DNA of 64,000 nt from Fusobacterium necrogenes (GCF_900450765.1 NZ_UGGU01000003.1:434001-498000); one strand, 5' to 3'; positions 55,198 through 64,000 are shown, counted from the first letter of the stretch. Program-made: numbers and translations. Notes: generated by a model from the sequence alone, not told the origin.

Positions 55198-57468
55198 TTG
55201 GCGAAGGCGATAAAAAAAAAGAACTTAGTAATAGTTGAATCACCAGCAAAGGCTAAAACAATTGAAAAGATTTTGGGGAAGGCATTTCAGGTAGTAGCGT
55301 CTTTTGGGCATGTAAGAGATTTACCAAAAAGTAAATTAGGAGTTGATATTGAGAATAATTTTACCCCATCATATTCTACGATTAAAGGAAAGGGAGAGGT
55401 AATCAAGAATTTAAAAGCTTTGGCTAAAAAATCAGATAAAGTATACCTTGCTTCTGACCCTGATAGAGAGGGAGAGGCTATTGCCTGGCATATAGCTCAT
55501 GCACTAAAATTAGATGAGGATAATACTAATAGAATAGAGTTCAATGAGATAACTGAACATGCAATAAAAGATTCTATTACTCATCCTAGAAAAATAGATA
55601 TGAATAAAGTAAATGCTCAACAAGCTAGACGTATTTTAGATAGATTAGTGGGATATGGGATAAGTTCACTGTTATGGAAGAGTGTTGCTTCTAATACGAG
55701 TGCTGGTAGAGTACAATCAGTTGCACTAAAACTTATTTGTGATTTAGAGCAGGAGATAAAGAGATTTGTTCCAGTAAAATTTTGGGAGGTAAAGGGAGAG
55801 TTTAGTAGCAGTTTAAAACTTTCACTTTATAAGATAGAGAATAAAAAAATAGATAAACTTACTGATGAAAATGTTGTAAAAGAGATAAAAAAAACAGAAA
55901 AGAAAGAGTTTAATATTACAGAAGCAAAGATTACTAAAAGAACTAAGAATTCTCCACTTCCGTTAAAGACTAGTACACTACAGCAATTAGCTTCATCATA
56001 TTTAGGTTTCTCAGCTTCAAAAACAATGAGAATAGCTCAAGGGCTATATGAAGGAATAGATGTAAATGGAACTCATAAAGGGCTTATTACTTATATGAGA
56101 ACTGATTCAACAAGAATTTCTGAAGATGCACAAGAGATGGCAAAAAATTATATACTTGAAAACTTTGGGAAAGAATATTTAGGTGTAAAAAAAGAGAGTA
56201 AGAGCAGACAAAAAATTCAAGATGCCCATGAAGCAATTCGTCCAACAGATATTAATCTTACTCCAGATAGGTTAAATAGCTCATTAGATAAAGATCAATT
56301 AAAACTATATAAATTAATATGGGATAGATTTTTAATCTCTCAATTAGCACCAATGAAATATGAGCAGTTTGAACTAGTAGCTACTTATAACGAGTTTGAT
56401 TTTAGAGGAACAATTAATAAGATAATTTTTGATGGATATTATAAAATTTTTAAAGAGGAAGAAGATTTACCACTTGGAGATTTTCCAGAGATAAAAGTAG
56501 GAGATAAAACTAAGTTGGAAAAATTTCATATAAAAGAGGATTTTACAAAACCACCTTCAAGATTTACAGAGTCATCTCTTGTAAAAAAATTAGAAGCTGA
56601 AGGAATAGGAAGACCATCTACTTATGCTACTATAATAGAAACATTGAAAAAAAGAGAGTATGTAAAGATAGAGGGAAAAAGTTTTATACCAACAGAATTA
56701 GGATTTGAAATCGAAGAATCTTTAGATAAAAACTTTCCTAATATAATGAATGTAAAATTTACAGCTGAAATGGAAAATGAATTAGATGAGATAGCTGATG
56801 GAGAAAAAGATTGGATAAAACTTCTTTCAGATTTTTATAAAGAGTTGAAAGAGTATATAGATAAATTTGCCAAAAAAGTAGAAGAGGAGTCTAATCGTAT
56901 TATTGAATCAGATGTTCCTTGCTCTTGTGGAAAAGGGAATATGATTTTGAAAACAGGAAGATTTGGAAGATATTTAGCTTGTCCATGTGTAGATGATAAA
57001 ACAGGATGTCAAGAGAAAATATCTTTAAAAGGAATAGAGATACCTGCTGAAGATATAAAAAATGGAAAAATTTTCGTGAAAAATAAAGTAGAAGAATTGG
57101 TGAAAGCTAAGCAAGGAAAACCAACAGATGTAAAAACAGTAAATGGTGATAGATATCTTCTAAAGACAGGAAGATTTGGAAGTTATTTAGAGAGTGAGAA
57201 ATATTTTGAAGATAATCTAAGAATGCCATTACCGCCAGAGATAAGAAAAGCTTTAGCTAATAATCAAGTTACAGAAAAAGATGGAGTAGTATTAATTAAT
57301 GCTGACCTATCTAAATTGCTAGCTGAAGATGAAAAAATACTGAAAGAAGCTGGAGTTTGTGAAAAGTGTGGAAGACCATTTAAAATTGGTAGAGGTAGAT
57401 GGGGAAAATTTTTAGCTTGTACAGGATATCCAGAGTGTAAGAATATTAGAAAAATAGAAAAAAAATAA
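55198..57468 (+). CDS. topA: DNA topoisomerase I
   Basis: Type IA topoisomerase that relaxes negative supercoils, 756 residues. The TOPRIM domain has I-V-E-S-P-A-K-A-K-T and S-D-P-D-R-E-G-E-A-I-A-W-H. The catalytic tyrosine is in Y-M-R-T-D-S-T-R-I-S. Two or three C-terminal zinc-finger modules end in C-E-K-C-G-R-P and C-T-G-Y-P-E-C. TTG 55198, with GGGGTGA upstream, is the likely start; a GTG at 55180 lies before that site. It opens the conserved topA-trmFO-xerC-hslV cluster. Confidence 0.95.
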   Translation: MAKAIKKKNLVIVESPAKAKTIEKILGKAFQVVASFGHVRDLPKSKLGVDIENNFTPSYSTIKGKGEVIKNLKALAKKSDKVYLASDPDREGEAIAWHIAHALKLDEDNTNRIEFNEITEHAIKDSITHPRKIDMNKVNAQQARRILDRLVGYGISSLLWKSVASNTSAGRVQSVALKLICDLEQEIKRFVPVKFWEVKGEFSSSLKLSLYKIENKKIDKLTDENVVKEIKKTEKKEFNITEAKITKRTKNSPLPLKTSTLQQLASSYLGFSASKTMRIAQGLYEGIDVNGTHKGLITYMRTDSTRISEDAQEMAKNYILENFGKEYLGVKKESKSRQKIQDAHEAIRPTDINLTPDRLNSSLDKDQLKLYKLIWDRFLISQLAPMKYEQFELVATYNEFDFRGTINKIIFDGYYKIFKEEEDLPLGDFPEIKVGDKTKLEKFHIKEDFTKPPSRFTESSLVKKLEAEGIGRPSTYATIIETLKKREYVKIEGKSFIPTELGFEIEESLDKNFPNIMNVKFTAEMENELDEIADGEKDWIKLLSDFYKELKEYIDKFAKKVEEESNRIIESDVPCSCGKGNMILKTGRFGRYLACPCVDDKTGCQEKISLKGIEIPAEDIKNGKIFVKNKVEELVKAKQGKPTDVKTVNGDRYLLKTGRFGSYLESEKYFEDNLRMPLPPEIRKALANNQVTEKDGVVLINADLSKLLAEDEKILKEAGVCEKCGRPFKIGRGRWGKFLACTGYPECKNIRKIEKK

Positions 57469-57478
57469 GGAGCAATTA

Positions 57479-58789
57479 ATGACATATAACAAAGAGGTAG
57501 TAGTAGTTGGAGCTGGATTAGCTGGAAGTGAGGCAGCTTATCAATTAGCAAAAAGAGGTATAAAAGTAAAGCTTTATGAGATGAAAAAAGTAAAAAAAAC
57601 AGAAGCTCATAAAAGTGATAATTTTGCAGAATTGGTTTGTAGTAATTCGCTAGGAGCTAATAATTTAGCTAATGCTTCTGGACTTATGAAAGAAGAGCTT
57701 AGGAGATTAGATTCTTTAGTAATAAAGAGTGCTGATAATAATAGAGTTCCAGCTGGACAAGCACTTGCTGTAGATAGAGATGGTTTTTCTCAAGAGATAA
57801 CATTTATACTAAGAGAAATGGAAAATATAGAGATAATAGAAGAAGAATTGATAGAGATACCAGAGGATAAAATAGTACTTATAGCTTCTGGACCTCTTAC
57901 ATCTGAGGCTCTTTCTAAAAAAATAGGGGAGCTTACTCATAGTGACTATCTATATTTTTATGATGCAGCAGCACCAATAGTTACATTAGAGTCTATTAAT
58001 ATGGATATAGCTTATCGTCAATCTCGTTATGGAAAAGGAGAAGGAGAGTATATCAACTGTCCTATGAATAAGGAGCAATACTATACTTTTTATAATGCAC
58101 TTATCACAGCAGAGAGAGCTCCACTTAAAGCCTTTGAAGAGGAGAAAATTTTTGATGCTTGTATGCCAGTTGAAAGAATAGCTATGACAGGAGAAAAAAC
58201 TTTAGTATTTGGTCCATTAAAACCTAAAGGACTTATAAATCCTAAAACTGATAAGATGGACTATGCTGTAGTTCAACTTAGACAAGATGATAAAGAGGGA
58301 AAACTATATAATATAGTAGGATTTCAAACAAACTTAAAATGGGGAGAGCAAAAAAGAGTATTTTCTATGATACCAGGACTTGAAAATGCTGAATTTATAA
58401 GATATGGTGTTATGCATAGAAATACCTTCATAAATTCTACTCAACTATTAGATGAAACATTAAAATTAAAAACAAGAGATAATATTTATTTTGCTGGACA
58501 GATTACAGGTAGTGAAGGCTATGTTTCTTCAGTGGCAACGGGAATGATGGCAGCTATAAATATAGCTCATAGATTGGAAGAAAAATCTTCATTTATATTA
58601 GATGATAGAAGTTCAATAGGAGCAATGGTAAAATATATTACTGAGGAGAAGAAAAATTTTCAACCTATGGGACCAAATTTTGGAATAATTAGAAGCTTAG
58701 ATGAAAGAATAAGAGATAAAAAAGAAAGATATAATAAAATTTCTAGTATAGCTTTAGAGTATTTAGATATAAAATTAGCTGAAATTTAG
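57479..58789 (+). CDS. trmFO: Methylenetetrahydrofolate-tRNA-(uracil54-C5)-methyltransferase
   Basis: FAD enzyme that makes ribothymidine 54 in tRNA using methylene-THF; 436 residues. The N-terminal FAD loop is V-V-G-A-G-L-A-G-S-E-A. C-S-N-S-L-G-A near 58, the G-P-L-T-S motif, M-P-V-E-R-I-A-M and the C-terminal F-A-G-Q-I-T-G-S-E-G-Y are all diagnostic. Use of TrmFO rather than TrmA is typical of Firmicutes and relatives. AGGAG precedes the ATG; the gene starts 10 nt after topA. Confidence 0.96.
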   Translation: MTYNKEVVVVGAGLAGSEAAYQLAKRGIKVKLYEMKKVKKTEAHKSDNFAELVCSNSLGANNLANASGLMKEELRRLDSLVIKSADNNRVPAGQALAVDRDGFSQEITFILREMENIEIIEEELIEIPEDKIVLIASGPLTSEALSKKIGELTHSDYLYFYDAAAPIVTLESINMDIAYRQSRYGKGEGEYINCPMNKEQYYTFYNALITAERAPLKAFEEEKIFDACMPVERIAMTGEKTLVFGPLKPKGLINPKTDKMDYAVVQLRQDDKEGKLYNIVGFQTNLKWGEQKRVFSMIPGLENAEFIRYGVMHRNTFINSTQLLDETLKLKTRDNIYFAGQITGSEGYVSSVATGMMAAINIAHRLEEKSSFILDDRSSIGAMVKYITEEKKNFQPMGPNFGIIRSLDERIRDKKERYNKISSIALEYLDIKLAEI

Positions 58790-58837
58790 ATAGTGTATCC
58801 TTATTAGAAATTATTATGGTATGGAGTGATATAGAAA

Positions 58838-59701
58838 ATGGAGAACGAAGAAATTAGAAAGGATATAAAAGATTTTCTCTATTTTGCAGAATTTGGTGAG
58901 AATAAAAGTCAAAATACTATAAAATCTATGAAAAAAGATTTATTTCAATTGTCTGATTATTTAAAAGAAATTGAAAAAATAGACAAAAGTATAGAAATAG
59001 ATTCTATTATGCTTAGAGGTTTTATAATAAAGCTTCAGGAGAATGGGATTACTAAGAGAACTATTAATAGAAAGCTTTCATCAATGCGTTCTTTTTTTAA
59101 ATATTTGGTGAGAGAAAAAAGAATCAATCAAAGTCCTATAGAGTTAATAGCTTCACCAATATTTCATTCACAAAAACCTGATATTTTATCACTTGATGAG
59201 ATAAATAAATTGAGAAGTGTAATTTCATTAAAGAATACTAATGGATTAAGAGATCGATTAATACTTGAACTTTTATATTCAAGTGGAATTACATCTATTG
59301 AAATGTTAGGAGTAGGAGAGAGTGTTTTTGATCTAGATAAAAGGGAGCTTTATGTAGCTAATGGAAGAAATAGAAGAGTAGTATTTTTTAGTGAAAGAAC
59401 AAGAGAGCTTATAAAAAAATATGTTGAAGCAAAAAAAAAGAAGTATAAAGAGAAATATAATCCTGATATATTATTTGTAAATGGATCTGCTACAAGATTA
59501 AGTGATAGATCTTTACGAAGGATAATAGATAGATATGCTATGAAAGCTGGAATAAAAAGGGAGATTAGTCCATATAGTTTTAGGCATACTTTTGCTGTAC
59601 ACATGCTTTCACATGGGATGGATATACTATATTTAAAAGAGCTTATGGGACATGTGACACTTGAGAGTACAAGAATATATCAAGACTTAGTAAAAATATA
59701 A
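58838..59701 (+). CDS. XerC/CodV-like tyrosine recombinase with degenerate active site
   Basis: 287 residues. The N-terminal SAM-like DNA-binding domain (10-95) and C-terminal catalytic domain (115-287) have normal length and fold pattern. Retained are Arg249 and His250 (F-R-H), His272 (G-H) and the nucleophile position Tyr281 (R-I-Y). The first catalytic Arg, normally in G-L-R-x-S-E, is Thr152 (S-G-I-T-S-I-E). The beta-hairpin Lys (G-K-G-x-K-x-R) is replaced by N-G-R-N-R-R, and the His of H-x-x-R is Tyr246. Gene order topA-trmFO-here-hslV matches codV of B. subtilis. Strand exchange may be lost or altered. Confidence 0.88.
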   Translation: MENEEIRKDIKDFLYFAEFGENKSQNTIKSMKKDLFQLSDYLKEIEKIDKSIEIDSIMLRGFIIKLQENGITKRTINRKLSSMRSFFKYLVREKRINQSPIELIASPIFHSQKPDILSLDEINKLRSVISLKNTNGLRDRLILELLYSSGITSIEMLGVGESVFDLDKRELYVANGRNRRVVFFSERTRELIKKYVEAKKKKYKEKYNPDILFVNGSATRLSDRSLRRIIDRYAMKAGIKREISPYSFRHTFAVHMLSHGMDILYLKELMGHVTLESTRIYQDLVKI

Positions 59702-59718
59702 AGCAATAAGGAGGAGAG

Positions 59719-60252
59719 ATGATAAAAGCTACTACTATAGTTGCAGTAAAAAAAGATGGTCAAGTTGCAATGGCTGGAGATGGGCAAGTAACTTTCGGAG
59801 AGGTTGTATTTAAGAGTAATGCCAAAAAAATTAGAAGGATTGAAAAATATGATATAATGGCTGGATTTGCTGGTGCTGCTGCTGATGCATTTGCTCTAAT
59901 GGATAAGTTTGAAACTAAATTAGAAGAATTTGGAGGAAACTTAAAAAAATCAGCTGTGGAATTAGCTAAAGATTGGAGAAATGATAAAGCTCTAAGAGTA
60001 TTGGATGCTATGTTAATAGTAGCGAATAAAGATATCATACTTATTCTTTCAGGAAATGGAGATGTGATAGAACCGGATGGTGATATAGCGGCGATAGGAA
60101 GTGGTGGAAATTATGCCTATGCTGCAGCAAGAGCATTACTTTTACATGGAAATGAGTTAACAGTAGAGCAAATAGCTATTGAGGCTATAGCAATAGCTGG
60201 AGAAATGTGTATATATACTAATTCGAATATTACCTATGATGTAATAAAGTAG
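59719..60252 (+). CDS. hslV: ATP-dependent protease peptidase subunit HslV/ClpQ
   Basis: Proteasome-like peptidase of 177 residues. The N terminus [10 protein letters not shown] suggests removal of four residues to expose the catalytic Thr, like the short propeptide of B. subtilis ClpQ. The G-D-G-Q-V-T motif near 20 and G-S-G-G-N-Y-A-x-A-A near 126 are conserved. HslV needs the ATPase HslU, but the next gene is yqeH, so hslU is either elsewhere or missing. AGGAGGAG precedes the ATG. Confidence 0.94.
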   Translation: MIKATTIVAVKKDGQVAMAGDGQVTFGEVVFKSNAKKIRRIEKYDIMAGFAGAAADAFALMDKFETKLEEFGGNLKKSAVELAKDWRNDKALRVLDAMLIVANKDIILILSGNGDVIEPDGDIAAIGSGGNYAYAAARALLLHGNELTVEQIAIEAIAIAGEMCIYTNSNITYDVIK

Positions 60253-60265
60253 TGAGGAGAAAAAT

Positions 60266-61381
60266 ATGAGTAAGAAAATTTGTATAGGTTGTGGAATTGA
60301 ATTACAAAGTGATTACCCAGAAAAAAATGGATATCTACCAGTCACAAAATTAGAAGAAAAAGGAGAGCATTATTGTCAAAGATGTTTTAAAATAAAAAAT
60401 TATGGTAAATATATGCCAGTAAGATTAACAAGAGATGATTATAGAAAAGTTGTACAAGAAGAAATGGCAAATTCTCAATTGGCAATAGCTGTTTTTGATA
60501 TAATAGACTTTGAAGGATCTTTTGATGATGAAATATTGGATGTTTTAAGAGAAAAGGATTCTATAGTTGTAATTAATAAACTAGATCTTATTCCAGATGA
60601 AAAACATCCTTCAGAAGTTGCTAATTGGGTAAAAATAAGACTTGCTGAGGAGGGAATAGCTCCTTTAGATATAGCTATTGTAAGTAGTAAAAATGGTTAT
60701 GGAATTAATGGAATATTTAAGAAAATAAAACATTTTTATCCAAATGGAGTAGAGGCATTAGTTTTAGGAGTTACAAATGTTGGGAAATCGAGTATAGTGA
60801 ATAGACTTCTTGGACTAAAAAAAGTAACAGTTTCTAAATATCCAGGAACAACTTTAAAAAGTGTAAGAAATCAAATTCCACATACTAAAATTACTTTAGT
60901 AGATACTCCAGGACTTATTCCAGAGGGAAGAATATCAGATTTGGTATGTGAAAATTGTAATTTAAAAATGGTTCCAGCCAATGAAATTTCAAGAAAAACA
61001 TTTAAAGTTTCAAAAGGAAGGGCTTTAATAATAGGAGAATTGCTATGGTTCAAAGTTTTGAATGAAGATGATATAAAGCCAATATTTTCACTATATGCAG
61101 CTAAAGATGTAACTTTCCATGAGACAAATGAAGAGCGATTAGAAGAGTTGTTAAAAACAGATAGAGGAGATCTATTGACACCACCTTGTGAAGATTGTAT
61201 ACATGATTATCGTAAATTAGAAAAAACAAAACATAAAGTTATAGTTAAAACAGGAGAAGAGCTTGTATTTAAAGGATTGGGGTGGATATCTGTAAAAAGA
61301 GGGCCACTAAATATTGAAATTACAGCTCCTAGAAAAGCAGGAGTGATTATAAGAGATGCTTTTATTAAACCTAAGAGATAA
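60266..61381 (+). CDS. yqeH: Ribosome biogenesis GTPase YqeH
   Basis: Circularly permuted GTPase of 371 residues needed for 30S assembly. An N-terminal zinc finger has C-I-G-C-G and C-Q-R-C. The GTPase motifs appear in permuted order: G4 N-K-L-D near 104, then G1 G-V-T-N-V-G-K-S near 165, then G3 D-T-P-G near 210. A further Cys pair is at about 220-226 and another near 307-310. GAGGAG precedes the ATG. It takes the place where hslU-codY would follow in Firmicutes. Confidence 0.93.
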   Translation: MSKKICIGCGIELQSDYPEKNGYLPVTKLEEKGEHYCQRCFKIKNYGKYMPVRLTRDDYRKVVQEEMANSQLAIAVFDIIDFEGSFDDEILDVLREKDSIVVINKLDLIPDEKHPSEVANWVKIRLAEEGIAPLDIAIVSSKNGYGINGIFKKIKHFYPNGVEALVLGVTNVGKSSIVNRLLGLKKVTVSKYPGTTLKSVRNQIPHTKITLVDTPGLIPEGRISDLVCENCNLKMVPANEISRKTFKVSKGRALIIGELLWFKVLNEDDIKPIFSLYAAKDVTFHETNEERLEELLKTDRGDLLTPPCEDCIHDYRKLEKTKHKVIVKTGEELVFKGLGWISVKRGPLNIEITAPRKAGVIIRDAFIKPKR

Positions 61382-61856
61382 AATAAAGATAAATTTAAGA
61401 GCTTTTATCAGTAGTATTTTATTTGTAATTGTAATAATTGGAGTTATTATTTTAGGTACTTATAATGTAAAAGATTTAAAGGAAGCAAGAAAAGCAGAAG
61501 AAACTTTAAAGAATTTGATAGAGTTGAGGAGTGCTTTAGAAAAATATTATAAATTGACTAATCATTATCCTAATTTGACAAAAATGGGAGTAAAAGATAA
61601 TCTTAAATTATTGGATTATACAGATGAAAATGGAAACTTAATTTCTTTTGCTGAGATTTATGGACATACTTCAATAGCTAAAACAGTAGGAACCGAAAAT
61701 TTATTAGAGAGTAATGAAGTTTATGACATTTCTGATTTCTCTAAAGGGACTGAAAGTGGAGGATGGAATTTTAATTTCTCAGGAAATACAGGAGAGATTC
61801 ATGCTAATCTTCCTAAAAATACTTATTCACAAGGTATTAATTGGTATGAATATTAA
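61356..61856 (+). CDS. Pseudopilin-like membrane-anchored protein, unknown
   Basis: 166 residues. One hydrophobic helix at about 16-36 follows a short basic segment. Then comes a helical stretch with L-I-E-L-R-S-A-L-E-K-Y-Y-K-L-T-N-H-Y-P, which is typical of type II pseudopilins and type IV pilin-like proteins. The usual prepilin cleavage motif (G-F-x-x-x-E) is absent, so the helix may stay as an anchor. The ATG lies 26 nt inside the end of yqeH; no later start would keep the helix. Its globular part (G-G-W-N-F-N-F) faces the periplasm. Function unknown. Confidence 0.7.
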   Translation: MLLLNLRDKIKINLRAFISSILFVIVIIGVIILGTYNVKDLKEARKAEETLKNLIELRSALEKYYKLTNHYPNLTKMGVKDNLKLLDYTDENGNLISFAEIYGHTSIAKTVGTENLLESNEVYDISDFSKGTESGGWNFNFSGNTGEIHANLPKNTYSQGINWYEY

Positions 61857-61882
61857 AATATATAGTGAGAGAGGAATAAAAA

Positions 61883-63271
61883 ATGAAATATGATATTATA
61901 TTTTTAGGTGGAGGACAAGCTGGGATTTTTGGTGCATATGAGGCAATAGAAAAGAGACCAGATTTAAAGATTTTAGTAGTTGACAAGGGAAAAATGTTAA
62001 AACAAAGAGTATGCCCAAAAGAAAAATTAGGAAGATGTGTTAATTGTCCAACTTGTGCAATAATATATGGGGTAAGTGGAGCTGGAGCTTTTTCTGATTC
62101 TAAATTTAACATGGATTATAGAGTTGGAGGAGATCTACATGTTGTAACAGGTAAAAAAATAGTAAATGATACTATAAAAGATGTTGTAGATGTATATAGA
62201 AAATTTGGATTCAATGAAGAGCCTACTGGATTAAAATATAATCCAGCTATGGAGAAGATAAAAAAAGGGTGTATAGAAAATAGAATACAATTGGTTGATA
62301 CTCCGACTATGCATTTAGGAACTGATGGCTCAAGAAAACTTTATGGTCAACTGATAGATTTTCTATTAGAAAAAGGGGTAGAGTTTATAACTGAAAGGGA
62401 AATAGAAAGTTTAATAGTAGAAGATAATCATGTAAAAGGGATTATAGTTACACATAAGGGAAAAGAAGAAAGATACTATTCTGATAATGTTGTAGCTGGA
62501 ATGGGAAGAAGTGGAGCTAAAAAGATGAAAGAGCTTTGTCAAAAGCATAGTATAAAATATGAAAATGGAGCTATTGACATAGGAGTAAGAGCTGAAATTC
62601 CAGATATAATAATGAAAGAGATAAATGAAAACTTTTATGAAGCTAAAATGATTTATTACTCAAGAAACTATAGAGATAAGATGAGAACATTCTGTAGTAA
62701 TCCTAGTGGATTTATTGCAGCAGAAAAGTATGATGATTTTATATTAGCTAATGGACATGCGTATAAGGACAGAAAATCAACTAATACAAATCTAGCTTTA
62801 CTTTGTACAAAAAAATTTACTGAGCCTTTTAATCAACCATTTGAATATGCTACAGCAATAGCTAAGATGTCATCTATGCTTACTGGTGGGAAATTATTAG
62901 TTCAATCATATGCTGATTTAAAAGAAGGAAGAAGATCAACTGATGAAAGATTAGAGAGATTAAACATTGTTCCAACAACTGAAGATTATGTTGCTGGAGA
63001 TATTGCTCTAGCTTGTCCTCAGAGACTTTTAGATAATATAATGGAATTTATTGAAGTATTGGATAAAATAACTCCTGGATTTGCATCTGGAGATTTACTT
63101 TTATATTTTCCGGAGATAAAATTTAGAAGTACAAGATTGGAAATAAATCAAAATATGGAAACATCTATGAAGGGATTATATGCAGTAGGAGACAGCTCTG
63201 GTTATGGAAGTGGACTTAATATTGCAGCAGTGATGGGAATACTTGCTGTTAGATATATTATTAATAGTTAA
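61883..63271 (+). CDS. FAD-dependent oxidoreductase, uncharacterised family
   Basis: Predicted flavoprotein dehydrogenase of 462 residues. The N-terminal dinucleotide loop reads F-L-G-G-G-Q-A-G-I-F-G. A conserved segment with C-P-K near 48 and C-V-N-C-P-T-C near 55-61 follows, and G-V-S-G-A-G-A-F-S-D-S-K near 66-77. The C-terminal flavin motif is Y-A-V-G-D-S-S-G-Y-G-S-G. This pattern fits the COG2509-type FAD dehydrogenases, whose substrate is unknown. The four-Cys segment could bind a metal or Fe-S cluster. GAGGAA precedes the ATG. Confidence 0.85.
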   Translation: MKYDIIFLGGGQAGIFGAYEAIEKRPDLKILVVDKGKMLKQRVCPKEKLGRCVNCPTCAIIYGVSGAGAFSDSKFNMDYRVGGDLHVVTGKKIVNDTIKDVVDVYRKFGFNEEPTGLKYNPAMEKIKKGCIENRIQLVDTPTMHLGTDGSRKLYGQLIDFLLEKGVEFITEREIESLIVEDNHVKGIIVTHKGKEERYYSDNVVAGMGRSGAKKMKELCQKHSIKYENGAIDIGVRAEIPDIIMKEINENFYEAKMIYYSRNYRDKMRTFCSNPSGFIAAEKYDDFILANGHAYKDRKSTNTNLALLCTKKFTEPFNQPFEYATAIAKMSSMLTGGKLLVQSYADLKEGRRSTDERLERLNIVPTTEDYVAGDIALACPQRLLDNIMEFIEVLDKITPGFASGDLLLYFPEIKFRSTRLEINQNMETSMKGLYAVGDSSGYGSGLNIAAVMGILAVRYIINS

Positions 63272-63321
63272 AAAAATGGTGCTTTATTTTTCGTTTTTTG
63301 GAAAAAAAAGCACCATTTTTT
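63271..63321 (+). terminator. Strong terminator before ftsY
   Basis: AAAAAATGGTGCTTT (63271-63285) pairs with AAAGCACCATTTTTT (63307-63321). The stem is 15 bp and ends in a T6 run. Confidence 0.92.
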
Positions 63322-63332
63322 ATAGCTTTGAA

Positions 63333-63361
63333 TTGAAAAAAAATATTTTTTATGCTAGAAT
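63333..63361 (+). promoter_or_regulatory. Promoter of ftsY
   Basis: TTGAAA (63333-63338), 17 nt, TAGAAT (63356-63361), about 30 nt before the ftsY ATG and right after a terminator. Confidence 0.6.
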
Positions 63362-63392
63362 TATATAAAATGACATTTACAGGAGGAAGGGA

Positions 63393-64000
63393 ATGGGTTT
63401 TTTTAACAAACTTTTTGGGAAAAAAAAAGTGGGAGAAAAGAGTGAAAATTTAGAATCAATAGAAATAGAAGAGACATTAAAAAAACAGGATGAGATTGTA
63501 GAAGAAGATAAAAGTGAAGTACAAATAGATCCAAAATCTATTGTTGTTAAGCATAAAAATGAAAAAGATGATGATCAAAGAGTTGAAAATAAAGAGAATA
63601 TTGTTGATGAAAAAGAAGAGAAAAAAGGCTTTTTTAATTCTTTAAAAGAGAAACTTTTCAAATCTAGAGAGGGGCTTTTTGGAACATTAAAATCATTTAT
63701 TCTAGGAAAAAATATTATAGATGATGAGATGTATGAAGAATTAGAAGACATATTGATACAGTCAGATATTGGAATGGATATGACTATTAAGATTGTGAAA
63801 GAGCTTGAAAAAGAGGTGAAAAAAAGAGGGGTAAAGGAAGCAAAGGAAGTTTATACAGTACTTAAAGAAGTAATGACAGGATTTTTGATAACTGAAAATA
63901 ATAAAATTTATATAGAAGAGGGAAGATTAAATGTTATTTTGGTAGTTGGAGTAAATGGAGTTGGAAAGACAACTACAATAGGAAAATTAGCTTCAAAGTA
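63393..64000 (+). CDS. ftsY: Signal recognition particle receptor FtsY (5' part, cut by window edge)
   Basis: SRP-receptor GTPase that docks ribosome-SRP complexes at the inner membrane. About 200 codons are present, still open at the window end. After G-F-F-N-K-L-F-G comes an acidic, Lys/Glu-rich A domain (about 15-75), then the N domain with G-L-F-G-T-L-K-S-F-I, and the GTPase P-loop G-V-N-G-V-G-K-T-T-T at the end. GGAGGAAGGG precedes the ATG. The rest of the G domain lies outside the window. Confidence 0.93.
   Translation, partial: MGFFNKLFGKKKVGEKSENLESIEIEETLKKQDEIVEEDKSEVQIDPKSIVVKHKNEKDDDQRVENKENIVDEKEEKKGFFNSLKEKLFKSREGLFGTLKSFILGKNIIDDEMYEELEDILIQSDIGMDMTIKIVKELEKEVKKRGVKEAKEVYTVLKEVMTGFLITENNKIYIEEGRLNVILVVGVNGVGKTTTIGKLASK

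Noticed and set aside
58838-59701. Integrase of a prophage or integrative element
   Set aside because: It sits in the conserved topA-trmFO-xerC-hslV order with no attachment repeats or phage genes nearby.

Overview
The window is very AT-rich chromosomal DNA with Firmicutes-like codon use and AGGAGG-type ribosome binding sites, yet it encodes lipid A synthesis (lpxK), a TonB-dependent outer-membrane receptor and two giant autotransporters. A diderm envelope combined with clostridia-like gene order (topA-trmFO-xerC/codV-hslV, yqeH, ricT, licT) fits Fusobacterium or a close relative. The genus is an inference; no rRNA or tRNA gene lies in the window.

Layout. 1-3970: 3' end of a peptide-binding protein gene, then dppBCDF. 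4091-5554: nucleoside kinase. 5740-8511: a TonB receptor and a single-domain haemoglobin, divergent around a perfect 14-bp palindrome. 8561-10192: DEAD-box helicase. 10505-17799 (minus strand): marR, a Cys-rich HTH protein, smc, lpxK, an unknown gene, a ptsN-like EIIA and nadD. 17923-20055: AcuI/YhdH reductase and a P1-family peptidase. 20327-33498: two tandem autotransporters, the first frameshifted at a G6 tract. 33775-37634: beta-glucoside cluster (licT, EIIBC, 6-phospho-beta-glucosidase) with a leader switch. 37993-39542: two TtcA-like thiolases in tandem. 39627-43275: orphan response regulator, 48-residue ORF, acyl-ACP-synthetase/ACP/acyltransferase fusion, and a small gene with an in-frame TGA that reads as a selenoprotein. 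43557-46556: cobalamin nucleotide-loop genes cobU-cobS-cobC-cobT. 46579-52083: radC, ricT, trmN6-like, ankyrin protein, GNAT, uvrB. 52096-63271: xseA, TPR protein, dprA, topA, trmFO, a degenerate xerC, hslV, yqeH, a pilin-like protein and an FAD oxidoreductase. 63393-end: ftsY, truncated by the window edge.

Most notable. (1) An overlooked gene at 42970-43275, open for 101 codons if the TGA at 43063 is selenocysteine, with a U-x-x-C motif. (2) The leader of the beta-glucoside EIIBC gene carries a LicT/BglG-type RNA antiterminator (RAT) whose terminal CC is also the start of an 11-bp hairpin that buries the Shine-Dalgarno sequence, suggesting RAT-controlled translation rather than termination. 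(3) A G6 tract at 21653-21658 breaks the first autotransporter; G7 restores a continuous 1826-residue protein, so this may be a phase-variation switch. (4) The two autotransporter barrels are nearly identical over about 970 bp, while the passengers have diverged and carry scattered RTX-like GGxGxD motifs. (5) The XerC/CodV homologue lacks the first catalytic arginine. All calls come from reading the sequence by eye; no database search or RNA folding was run.
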